This document shows positions 43,701-49,592 of a stretch of 64,000 bases of DNA, piece after piece. Under the pieces are notes generated by a model. The model saw only the letters and a list, made by a program, of their open reading frames with translations. It did not search any database and had not been told where the DNA came from. This DNA comes from Oceanithermus desulfurans (GTDB lineage: Bacteria > Deinococcota > Deinococci > Deinococcales > Marinithermaceae). How positions within the stretch are numbered: the first letter of the stretch is position 1; the number at the start of each line of letters is the position of its first letter. The stretch covers positions 62,001 to 126,000 of the forward strand of contig NZ_JACHEZ010000004.1 of assembly GCF_014201675.1 (NCBI RefSeq), written 5' to 3'. The translations under genes and the position numbers were made by a program.

Positions 43701-43907
43701 CCGCTGGCGGCCGCCCCGGTGACCGACGGGCCCGTCTTCGCCACCGAGGCGGCGGGCGGCCTGGTGGCGCTCGACGCCGCGGGGACGGTGCTCGAGCAGC
43801 AGACCCCGGTGACCGCGGTCGCCCCGGTCGGCGCCCTGGCCGACGCGGTCTGGCTCTGGCAGGCCTACGACGACGGCACCGCCCGACGCATGGACCCGCT
43901 GCCCTGA
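40788..43907 (+). CDS. Large multidomain surface lipoprotein
   Basis: A 1039-residue protein with lipobox LLLAACGT. Regions in order: two beta-rich N-terminal repeats, a domain at about 210-290 (LELVLEGVAAADVLV; LELPVGTYTVDGLPLDG) homologous to the one in the preceding lipoprotein, Ig-like domains (EPADGTVITEPRFNVVVDLA; PPQVSLDVPAKPTAAPVTVTANVSDDGTLDRVEFYLDG), a beta-propeller-like middle (about 590-780) and a carbohydrate-binding-like jelly roll (about 780-930, EGETYTFSFWAYPG). No catalytic motif is seen. It probably works with the preceding protein at the cell surface. Confidence 0.82.
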   Translation: MKRTLRLALLAAVVLLLAACGTARRAAITSLVVTVPNATVKIEGVEKILSIQYQINGRGAGTLNGPLAPGTYTLPLEGLMCYGSNLLQVSAQVVSNGGVQLTLERSATFDYTPDPPQLVLASPVGAEPDQFISVPVRIDSDVRFGCPAALEFRDASGALLAREPLMVPGQTSVVLPARDAEGNYNYTLTATLGDWRVRRPFQVEVGLPVVKGQLELVLEGVAAADVLVNQGTQTVFNGTVNGSTVLELPVGTYTVDGLPLDGYVDPPATDVEVLEGQTTQVILTYTQGTPPPPDGGITLVEPADGTVITEPRFNVVVDLADPGQYVRMDVQFTDMGILDSWYVDGNSHFVRELILDPTLYNGPHDLLVRAQKLDGTWVNGPTHAVTLNVPWNASAWVEYQNLPPLLRLVPGESTSFTATVRSRNGFEGTALLSGDQNGNVVVSVSPSSVVLTNGGSQNVTVTVQVPADAVSGEYAPRLYWQDEYGLRRGSASFTLQTSRPPQVSLDVPAKPTAAPVTVTANVSDDGTLDRVEFYLDGNLVATDTEVPYSWSWDPGLQANGVHTVRALAVDTLAFSGEAQASFDLSLPFGVRDEVALPGVPTAGPVVLGSGVYWGGDGWVARVDSDTLALAQRAVSGQVLELWNDQGILYFRTTQGVYYIGADLTGLVPVWEPGTPVGVRAGSAYFASGSVLRAAGTGPWSLDVGEAIVGLGTDSNYVYVVTPARILAYAHSAAAAPVTYERLPAAPTDGFDGWGRLWLVEGARLVGRDFALNPVQDPSALDAASWSAAGVTVAPDALAAPDGSTTAEQVTAGVEGYALGQTVDVKEGETYTFSFWAYPGAGSEAYYAVSDGSGNPIVPETDYAAALTAGSWSRVAVTFTVPAGVGQVVLYPLKREASGSDPPLAADVDLYLWGVRLDVGNTALDPAPTVTYDLCGAYAGRSRTSVVWIHDAGGCLTRLDDAGPSLFHTFAGPLAAAPVTDGPVFATEAAGGLVALDAAGTVLEQQTPVTAVAPVGALADAVWLWQAYDDGTARRMDPLP

Positions 43908-43937
43908 GCCCTGCTAGCGTGGGGTGGGGAGGCGGGC

Positions 43938-44642
43938 GTGAACCTGGTGCTCGTAGGACCCACCGACCGCGGCAAGTCCACCCTGGCGCGGGCGCTGGCC
44001 GAACGCGCCGCCCGGCGGTTCGGCCGCGCTCACCTGCTCGACCTGGACGTGGGACAGGGCAGCCTGCCGGGCACGGTGACGCTCTTCCGCTGGGACCGCG
44101 CCGGCGTCCGCGTGTGGCGGCGGTTGCTCGTGGGTAAGGTGCAGCCGCTCGGCGCCGAGGCCTGGCTGCTGGCGGCTTCCGCGCGGTTGGCGCGCGCGGG
44201 CGGGGCGGTCTGGGTCGCCGATACCGACGGCTGGGTCGAGGGGGCGGCGGCCCGCCGTTTCCGGTACCAGCAGGTCGAGGTTCTGGGGGCGGCGCAGGTG
44301 GGCGTTCTCGGCGACGCGGACCTGCGCGAGATCTTCGCCTGGCGCCGCGACCTGGAGGTGCGGACCCTCCCCGCGCCGCCGGGGGTGCGCGCCAAGACGG
44401 CCGCCGAGCGCCGCCGCTTGCGCAAACTGCGTTTGCTGCGGCACCTGCAGGGGGCCCAGCCGCGCGAGCTGGAGCTCCCGCCCGCCCGGCCCGGCTACCT
44501 TTTCGCGTTGCTGGACCGGGAGGGTTGGTTCCTGGGGTACGGGGCGCGCACCCAGGACGGCCGGCTGCTGACCCCGGTGCGCTGCGAGCCGGCGCGGGTG
44601 GTGCCGACCTGGGTCCGGGTGCCCCTCGCGGGGCTTTGGTAG
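43938..44642 (+). CDS. Clp1/Grc3-like polynucleotide 5'-kinase domain protein
   Basis: A 234-residue protein starting with GTG behind GGGGAGG. The N-terminal P-loop is GPTDRGKSTL, the GPxDxGKST form typical of Clp1/Grc3/Nol9 RNA 5'-OH kinases. It is followed by LLDLDVGQGSLPGTVTL, the DxDxGQ motif of that family, and VADTDGWVEG, a Walker B-like site. The protein is shorter than the eukaryotic and archaeal ones and has no extra N-terminal domain. It should phosphorylate a nucleic acid 5'-OH or act as a related GTPase. There are no RNA-processing genes beside it. Confidence 0.78.
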   Translation: MNLVLVGPTDRGKSTLARALAERAARRFGRAHLLDLDVGQGSLPGTVTLFRWDRAGVRVWRRLLVGKVQPLGAEAWLLAASARLARAGGAVWVADTDGWVEGAAARRFRYQQVEVLGAAQVGVLGDADLREIFAWRRDLEVRTLPAPPGVRAKTAAERRRLRKLRLLRHLQGAQPRELELPPARPGYLFALLDREGWFLGYGARTQDGRLLTPVRCEPARVVPTWVRVPLAGLW

Positions 44643-44645
44643 CTT
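44640..44645 (+). promoter_or_regulatory. -10 element of the thioesterase gene, overlapping the upstream stop
   Basis: TAGCTT ends six bases before the ATG at 44652; its first three bases are the TAG stop of the kinase gene. Confidence 0.45.
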
Positions 44646-44651
44646 GGGGGC

Positions 44652-45023
44652 ATGGAAAGCGAAGCCCGCACCCTCGAGATGGTCTTTCCCGAACACACCA
44701 ACCCGCTGGGCAACGCCTTCGGCGGCTTCGTCCTGGGGCTGATGGACAAGGTGGGTTCCTACGCGGCCGCGCGCCGCGCGAAGAAGCCGGTCGTCACCGT
44801 GGCCGTGGGGCGCGTGGAGTTCGAGGTGCCCATCCGCGCGGGCGATCTGCTCGAGGTGGTGGCCCGGGTGGGCCGGGTGGGCCGCACCTCGCTGACCGTC
44901 CAGGTGGAGGTCTTCAAGGAGCGCTTCGGGGGCGGCGAGGCGACCCGGGTGCTGGCGACCCGCGGCGAGCTTGTCTACGTGGCCATCGACGAGGAAGGCC
45001 GGCCCACGCCGGTCGACGGCTAG
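44652..45023 (+). CDS. Acyl-CoA thioesterase (hotdog fold, YciA-like)
   Basis: The product has 123 residues and a single hotdog domain: MVFPEHTNPLGNAFGGFVLGLMDKVGSYAA (the Asn/Gly substrate-binding segment and long helix) and VEFEVPIRAGDLLEVVARVGRVGRTSLTVQVEVF (beta core). This is the acyl-CoA hydrolase family of YciA and eukaryotic BACH, which cleaves acyl-CoA in the cytoplasm. The start fits a leaderless message. It lies directly before the TPP riboswitch but is likely transcribed separately. Confidence 0.88.
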   Translation: MESEARTLEMVFPEHTNPLGNAFGGFVLGLMDKVGSYAAARRAKKPVVTVAVGRVEFEVPIRAGDLLEVVARVGRVGRTSLTVQVEVFKERFGGGEATRVLATRGELVYVAIDEEGRPTPVDG

Positions 45024-45052
45024 CCGGCGGACCGGGTGGCCGCAAACGGCGC

Positions 45053-45058
45053 TATACT
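45053..45058 (+). promoter_or_regulatory. -10 element of the thiamine operon
   Basis: TATACT lies seven bases before the first base of the THI-box, so transcription should start at the riboswitch. The -35 region is not clear. Confidence 0.6.
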
Positions 45059-45064
45059 GGAGGC

Positions 45065-45140
45065 GTCACCGGGGGTGCCCTACGGGCTGAGAGACACCCT
45101 TGGAACCTGAACCGGGTAATGCCGGCGTAGGGAAGGTGAC
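45065..45140 (+). ncRNA. TPP riboswitch (THI-box)
   Basis: The conserved THI-box parts are present: GGGGTGCCC near the start, CTGAGAGA (45087-45094), ACCCTTGGAACCTGA and the 3' part CCGGGTAATGCCGGCGTAGGGAA. The closing helix P1 is GTCACC (45065-45070) with GGTGAC (45135-45140). The site is 49 bases from the thiB ATG and probably controls the whole four-gene thiamine operon, either by termination or by hiding the AAGGAGG site. Confidence 0.97.
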
Positions 45141-45188
45141 GGGCAAGCGCCCCACCCTTCCCCCTCCCGCGTGACAAGGAGGGGTTTT

Positions 45189-46232
45189 ATGTTGAAGAAG
45201 CTGCTGTTCCTCGTTCCTCTGGTCTTCGGTCTGGCGCTGGCGGAAACGCTCGTCGTGCTCACGCACTCGAGCTTCGCGCTCTCCAAAGAGGTGATCGCGA
45301 GCTTCGAGCAGGAGACGGGCATCAAGCTGCGCTTCGTCGAGGGCGGCGACGCCGGTGAGACGCTCAACAAGGCGATCCTCAGCAAGGGCGCGCCGATCGC
45401 CGACGTGATCTACGGCATCGACAACACCTTCCTCTCGCGGGCGCTGGCGGCCGGCATCCTCGAACGCTACTCGACGCCCGCGATCGGGGCGGTCCAGAGC
45501 CGCTTCCTGCTCGACCCCACGCTGACGGCGTTGCCGGTCGACTACGGCTATGTGGCGCTCAACTACGACAAGGACTACTTCAAGGACCAGGCGCTGCCAC
45601 GGAGCTGGGACGAGCTGGCCCGGCCCGAGTACGCCCGGCTCTTGGTGGTCGAAAACCCGGCCACCAGCTCGCCGGGGCTGGCCTTCCTGCTGGCCACGGT
45701 GGCCTCGCTGGGCGAGGACGGCTACCTGAGGTTCTGGGAAAGGCTGCGCGAGGGCGGCGTCAAGGTGGCCCCGGGCTGGAGCGAGGCCTACTTCGCCCAC
45801 TTCACCCGCTACGGCGGCGACCGGCCGCTGGTGGTCAGCTACACCACCAGCCCCGCGGCCGAGGTCTATTTTTCGGAAGGTAAGTACAGCGAGCCGCCCA
45901 CCGGCAACCTGCTGTGGCCGGGGGCGAGCTTCCTGCAGGTCGAGTTCGTGGGTATCCTCAAGGGAACCAAACACCGCGCCGCCGCCGAGAAGTTCGTGGA
46001 CTGGCTGCTCTCGAAGCCCGTCCAGGAGGACATTCCGCTCAACATGTGGGTCTGGCCGGTGCGGCGCGACGCCAAGCTTCCCGAGGTGTTCGAGTTCGCC
46101 GAGCGGCCGCTCGAGCCCGCCGAGCTTTCCCCCGAGGCCATCGCCAAGAACCGTGAGCGCTGGATAAGCGAGTGGGAGGCCGTCGTCGTCCGCGGCCGGA
46201 GCGCGGAAGAAGTGATTTTCAAGAGGAAATAG
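45189..46232 (+). CDS. thiB: Thiamine ABC importer binding protein ThiB (TbpA)
   Basis: The product has 347 residues. The ATG at 45189 follows AAGGAGGGG, and the signal peptide is KKLLFLVPLVFGLALA. The mature part is a ThiB-type protein: ETLVVLTHSSFALSKEVIASFEQETGIKLRF, DVIYGIDNTFLSRAL, PVDYGYVALNYDKDYF. It binds thiamine or its phosphates in the periplasm. Its place behind a TPP riboswitch and before ThiP and ThiQ confirms the substrate. The TAG stop joins the repeat element that fills the gap to thiP. Confidence 0.95.
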   Translation: MLKKLLFLVPLVFGLALAETLVVLTHSSFALSKEVIASFEQETGIKLRFVEGGDAGETLNKAILSKGAPIADVIYGIDNTFLSRALAAGILERYSTPAIGAVQSRFLLDPTLTALPVDYGYVALNYDKDYFKDQALPRSWDELARPEYARLLVVENPATSSPGLAFLLATVASLGEDGYLRFWERLREGGVKVAPGWSEAYFAHFTRYGGDRPLVVSYTTSPAAEVYFSEGKYSEPPTGNLLWPGASFLQVEFVGILKGTKHRAAAEKFVDWLLSKPVQEDIPLNMWVWPVRRDAKLPEVFEFAERPLEPAELSPEAIAKNRERWISEWEAVVVRGRSAEEVIFKRK

Positions 46233-46334
46233 CCCGTGGCCCGTGGCTTGTGGTTTTCCCACGAGCTACAAGCCACAAGCTACGGGCCGCTTCCCCCACG
46301 CACCACGTACTACGCACTACGTACCACGCACTGC
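46232..46334. repeat. Heptamer-repeat element between thiB and thiP
   Basis: The left part (46232-46287) is an imperfect hairpin built from units CCCGTGG, CCCGTGG, CTTGTGG and, inverted, CCCGTAG, CTTGTGG, CTTGTAG (consensus CYYGTRG). The right part (46297-46334) holds inverted GTRCGTR units (GTGCGTG, GTACGTA, GTGCGTA, GTACGTG, GTGCGTG). Together they fill the intergenic gap and end just before the thiP ATG. Confidence 0.8.
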
Positions 46335-46336
46335 CT

Positions 46337-47878
46337 ATGCGCCCCTCCCGCCTCGCCACCCTCCTCGTCCTGGTCTTCCTGGCCTTCGCGCTCTTCTGGC
46401 CGCTGGGGCTGGTGATCGGGCGGGGGCTCGGGTACGGCCTGGGGGCGGTGCTGGCCGACCCCTACCTGCGCGGGCGGCTCGGCTGGAGCCTGGCCTTCGG
46501 GGCGGGCTCGAGCCTGCTCGTCGTCCTCCTCGCCGTTCCCCTCGTCTACCTGCTGCGCTGGCGCTTTCCCGGCCGCGACGCGCTGGTGGCGCTTTCCATG
46601 GTCCCCTTCGTGCTGCCGACGCTGGTGGTGGCCACCGGCCTCCTCGCCTGGGCGGGGCCGCGGGGGCTGTTGGGCGTCGACCTGAGCGGAACGCCCTGGA
46701 TCCTCTACTGGGGCAGCCTGCTCTACAACCTGGGGATGACGCTGCGGCTGGTGCTGGGGGTGCTGGGCGGCCACGGGCGGCTCGTCGAGGCGGCGCGGAC
46801 GCTGGGGGCCGGCTCCTGGCGCAGCTTCCGGCGGGTGGAGTTGCCGCTTGCGGCGGGGGCGCTGGCCGCCGGGGCGGGGCTGACCTTCGTCTACAGTTTT
46901 TCGAGCTTCGGCCTGCCGCTCATCCTGGGCGGGCCGCGCTACGCGACGCTCGAGGTGGAGGTCTACCGCGCCCTCTTGCAGCGGCTCGCCTTCGGCGAGG
47001 CGGCGGCGCTGATCCTGCTGCAGACCGGGGTGCTGGCGCTGGTGAGCCTCGGCTACCTTTATGCCCAGCGGCGGCTGGCGGTGCGCGCCGCCGCCCCGGC
47101 CCCGCCGCCGCGGCTCGGGGGGGCGCGGGGCTGGCTGGCGTTCGCGCTGGTGGCCGGGTTCTTCGCGCTGCTCTACGCGCCCTTGTGGGCGCTGGTGCTG
47201 AAGAGCTTCTGGGGCCCCGAGGGGTTCAGCCTCGCCGGCTGGGCCGCGCTCGGGCAGGCGCAGGCCAGCTACTTCGCGCCCAGCGCCGGCCGGGCCGTCT
47301 ACAACACCCTGCGCTTTACGCTGCTGGCGCTCCTGGTCACCGCGCCGCTGGGCCTCGCCTACGCCTACGGCGTCTGGAAGGGGGCGCGCGGCCTCGACCT
47401 GTTGGGTTTCCTGCCGCTGCTGGTCAGCCCGGTCAGCCTCGCCGTGGGCTACCTGCTCGCCTACCCGGGGCTGCGCGCCTCGCTGGTCCTTTTGGTGACG
47501 GCCTACGCCCTGATCGCCTACCCCCTCTTCGCCCGCACCGTGCTGGCGGCGATGCGGCGGCTGCCGGCGAACCTGGCGGAGGCGGCCCGCACCCTGGGGG
47601 CCGGGCCCTGGCGGGTGCTGTGGCGGGTGGAGCTGCCGCTCTTGCGGCCGGCGCTGGGCGCGGCGGCGGCGCTGGCGGCGGCGGTGACGATCGGCGAGTT
47701 CGGGGCGACGCTGGTGCTGGCGCGGCCCGAGTGGGCCACGCTGACGGTGGCCATCTACGAACGGCTGGGCAAGCCGGGTATCGTGAATTATCAGGAGGCC
47801 ATGGCGCTCTCGGTGGTGCTGGGGCTGCTGGCCGGCGGGGTCTTCTGGGGCCTGGGCCGCGGCGGGGAGGTGGGGTAA
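46337..47878 (+). CDS. thiP: Thiamine ABC importer permease ThiP
   Basis: A 513-residue fused permease with two homologous halves, each with an EAA loop: LVEAARTLGAGSWRSFRRVELP (near 155) and NLAEAARTLGAGPWRVLWRVELP (near 415). About 12 spans are visible, as in ThiP and FbpB. It begins five bases after the repeat element and has no ribosome binding site of its own, so translation may depend on the upstream gene. It passes thiamine from ThiB, driven by ThiQ. Confidence 0.93.
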   Translation: MRPSRLATLLVLVFLAFALFWPLGLVIGRGLGYGLGAVLADPYLRGRLGWSLAFGAGSSLLVVLLAVPLVYLLRWRFPGRDALVALSMVPFVLPTLVVATGLLAWAGPRGLLGVDLSGTPWILYWGSLLYNLGMTLRLVLGVLGGHGRLVEAARTLGAGSWRSFRRVELPLAAGALAAGAGLTFVYSFSSFGLPLILGGPRYATLEVEVYRALLQRLAFGEAAALILLQTGVLALVSLGYLYAQRRLAVRAAAPAPPPRLGGARGWLAFALVAGFFALLYAPLWALVLKSFWGPEGFSLAGWAALGQAQASYFAPSAGRAVYNTLRFTLLALLVTAPLGLAYAYGVWKGARGLDLLGFLPLLVSPVSLAVGYLLAYPGLRASLVLLVTAYALIAYPLFARTVLAAMRRLPANLAEAARTLGAGPWRVLWRVELPLLRPALGAAAALAAAVTIGEFGATLVLARPEWATLTVAIYERLGKPGIVNYQEAMALSVVLGLLAGGVFWGLGRGGEVG

Positions 47879-48841
47879 GTGCTGGCGTGGCGGGACGTGG
47901 TGGTGCGCTATCCGGGCTTCGAGCTGCGGCTCGACCTGGAGGTGGCCCGGGGCGAGACGCTGGCCCTCCTCGGCCCCAGCGGCTCGGGGAAGTCGAGCGC
48001 GCTGCGGGTGGCCGCGGGGCTGGAACGCCCGGCCGCGGGCCGGGTCTTCTTCGGTGAGCGCGACGTCACCGACCTGCCCCCCGAGCGGCGGGGGGTGGGC
48101 TTCGTCTTTCAGGACTACGCGCTCTTTCCGCACCTGACCGTCGAGCGGAACGTGACCTTCGGCCTGGAGGAGCGCGGCTGGGAGCGCGACCGCATCCGCC
48201 GGCGGGTGGGCGAACTGCTCGCGAAGATGGGCCTCGAGGCCCACGCCCGGAAGAAGCCCGAGCAGCTCTCCGGCGGCGAGCGGCAGCGGGTGGCGCTGGC
48301 GCGGGCGCTGGCGCCGGAGCCGGCGGTGCTGCTGCTCGACGAGCCGCTGGGGGCGCTCGACCTGCGGCTGCGCGAACGCCTTCTGCTGGAGCTGAGGCGG
48401 GTCTTGAGCGACGAAAAGGTGACCGCCGTCTTCGTAACCCACGACCAGACCGAGGCCTTCGTGACCGCGGGGCGCGTGGCCATCGTCAAGGACGGCCGCC
48501 TGGTGCAGCAGGGCGCGCCCGAGCAGGTCTTCGAGCGTCCGGCCGACGCCTGGACGGCGCGGTTCTTGGGGCACAAGAACGTGCTCGAGCCCCGGCAGGC
48601 GGCGCGGCTGGGTCTGGCGGAGCGCTGGACGGTGCTGCTTCCGGGCGCGCTGGGGCTGGGGGCGGGCCCCCTGGAGGCGCGGGTGCGCGAGCGCCTCTTC
48701 TACGGGCCGCGGGTGGGCGTCTGGCTGGAGGCGCGCGGGGTGCGGCTCTACTGGGAGGGCCCGGAGGCCGGGGCGCCGCCCGAGGGCGCCCGCGTGCGCC
48801 TCACCATCGACCCGGCGCGGGCGGTGGAGGTGCGGCCTTGA
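47879..48841 (+). CDS. thiQ: Thiamine ABC importer ATPase ThiQ
   Basis: The product has 320 residues, starting with GTG directly after the thiP stop, behind GGGGAGGTGGGG. Walker A GPSGSGKSS, signature LSGGERQRVALARAL, Walker B VLLLDEPLGALD and switch His in VFVTHDQTEA are complete. About 80 C-terminal residues form a TOBE-like regulatory tail (EARVRERLFYGPRVGVWLEARG), longer than E. coli ThiQ. It powers thiamine uptake with ThiB and ThiP. Confidence 0.93.
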   Translation: MLAWRDVVVRYPGFELRLDLEVARGETLALLGPSGSGKSSALRVAAGLERPAAGRVFFGERDVTDLPPERRGVGFVFQDYALFPHLTVERNVTFGLEERGWERDRIRRRVGELLAKMGLEAHARKKPEQLSGGERQRVALARALAPEPAVLLLDEPLGALDLRLRERLLLELRRVLSDEKVTAVFVTHDQTEAFVTAGRVAIVKDGRLVQQGAPEQVFERPADAWTARFLGHKNVLEPRQAARLGLAERWTVLLPGALGLGAGPLEARVRERLFYGPRVGVWLEARGVRLYWEGPEAGAPPEGARVRLTIDPARAVEVRP

Positions 48842-49488
48842 ACTGGACCCCTGACGTGCTGGTGCTCCTGGGCGGGCCGCTCGAGGCCACCGGCGCGCTG
48901 CGCGCGGCGGCGCGGGCGGCGCGGCTGGTCATCGCCGCCGACGGCGGGGTGCGCCACGCCGAGGCGCTGGGGGTGGAGCCGGCCCTGTGGGTGGGCGACT
49001 TCGACTCGGTGAACCTCGAAGACCTGACCCGCTGGCGGCACCTGCCGCGCATGGAATACCCCCGCGACAAGGACGCCACCGACGCCGAGCTGGCGGCGCA
49101 GGTAGCGCTCAAAGCCGGGCCGGAACGCCTGCTCTTCGCTGGCGGGCTGGGAGGCGAGCTCGACCACGAGCTGGGCAACCTGACGCTGGCCGTCGCTCTG
49201 GCGCAAGAAGGCGTGCAGACCGCTGTCTCCAGCGGGCCCACCTGGGCCTTTGCGCTGGTGCCCCCGGGGCTCGAGCTGGACCTGGAGCCGGGCACGTCTT
49301 TCAGCGTGGTGCCGCTGGCCGACCTGGAGGGCCTGACGATCCGCGGCGGCCGCTGGCAGCTGGAGGATGCCCGCCTGCCGCTCGGCAGCGGTCACGGGCT
49401 GCGCAACGCGGCCGAAGGCGGCGTGGACGTCGGGCTCATGGGCGGCTTCGGCCTTTTCGTTGTTGACGCGGCGCCCCGGGCTTCCTAG
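48838..49488 (+). CDS. Thiamine pyrophosphokinase
   Basis: A 216-residue enzyme with the TPK motifs VIAADGGVRHAEALGVEPALWVGDFDSV (ATP/Mg site) and YPRDKDATDAELA, GGELDHELGN and a C-terminal thiamine-binding beta domain. It makes TPP from imported thiamine and ATP. The start is a TTG overlapping the ThiQ stop (TTGA) behind GAGGTG. Its place at the end of the riboswitch operon closes the loop: import, pyrophosphorylation and feedback by TPP. Confidence 0.93.
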   Translation: MNWTPDVLVLLGGPLEATGALRAAARAARLVIAADGGVRHAEALGVEPALWVGDFDSVNLEDLTRWRHLPRMEYPRDKDATDAELAAQVALKAGPERLLFAGGLGGELDHELGNLTLAVALAQEGVQTAVSSGPTWAFALVPPGLELDLEPGTSFSVVPLADLEGLTIRGGRWQLEDARLPLGSGHGLRNAAEGGVDVGLMGGFGLFVVDAAPRAS

Positions 49489-49491
49489 AAT
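49463..49491 (+). promoter_or_regulatory. Promoter of the ABC exporter gene, overlapping the TPK 3' end
   Basis: -35 TTGACG (49463-49468), a 17-base spacer and -10 TAGAAT (49486-49491), a near-consensus housekeeping promoter. The TAG stop of the TPK gene is part of the -10. Transcription should start near 49498, giving a leader of about 95 bases. Confidence 0.72.
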
Positions 49492-49513
49492 ACGAACAAG
49501 ATGATCCTTTAGC

Positions 49514-49591
49514 CGCCTCCTCTTTCGTCGGCGCGCCCCGCAAGGGGCGCAGGTCTTGGCCTGTTGATTTACCGACACGAAAAGGAGGCGT
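49514..49591 (+). promoter_or_regulatory. Structured 5' UTR that can mask the ribosome binding site
   Basis: CGCCTCCT with TTTCG and TCGG (49515-49531) can pair with the inverse sequence at 49572-49590 that contains AAAGGAGG, the ribosome binding site of the exporter gene; about 17 base pairs with two small bulges. Inside lies a perfect hairpin (49533-49539/49544-49550, GCAA loop). The ribosome site is fully inside the long helix. Confidence 0.6.
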
Positions 49592-49592
49592 C

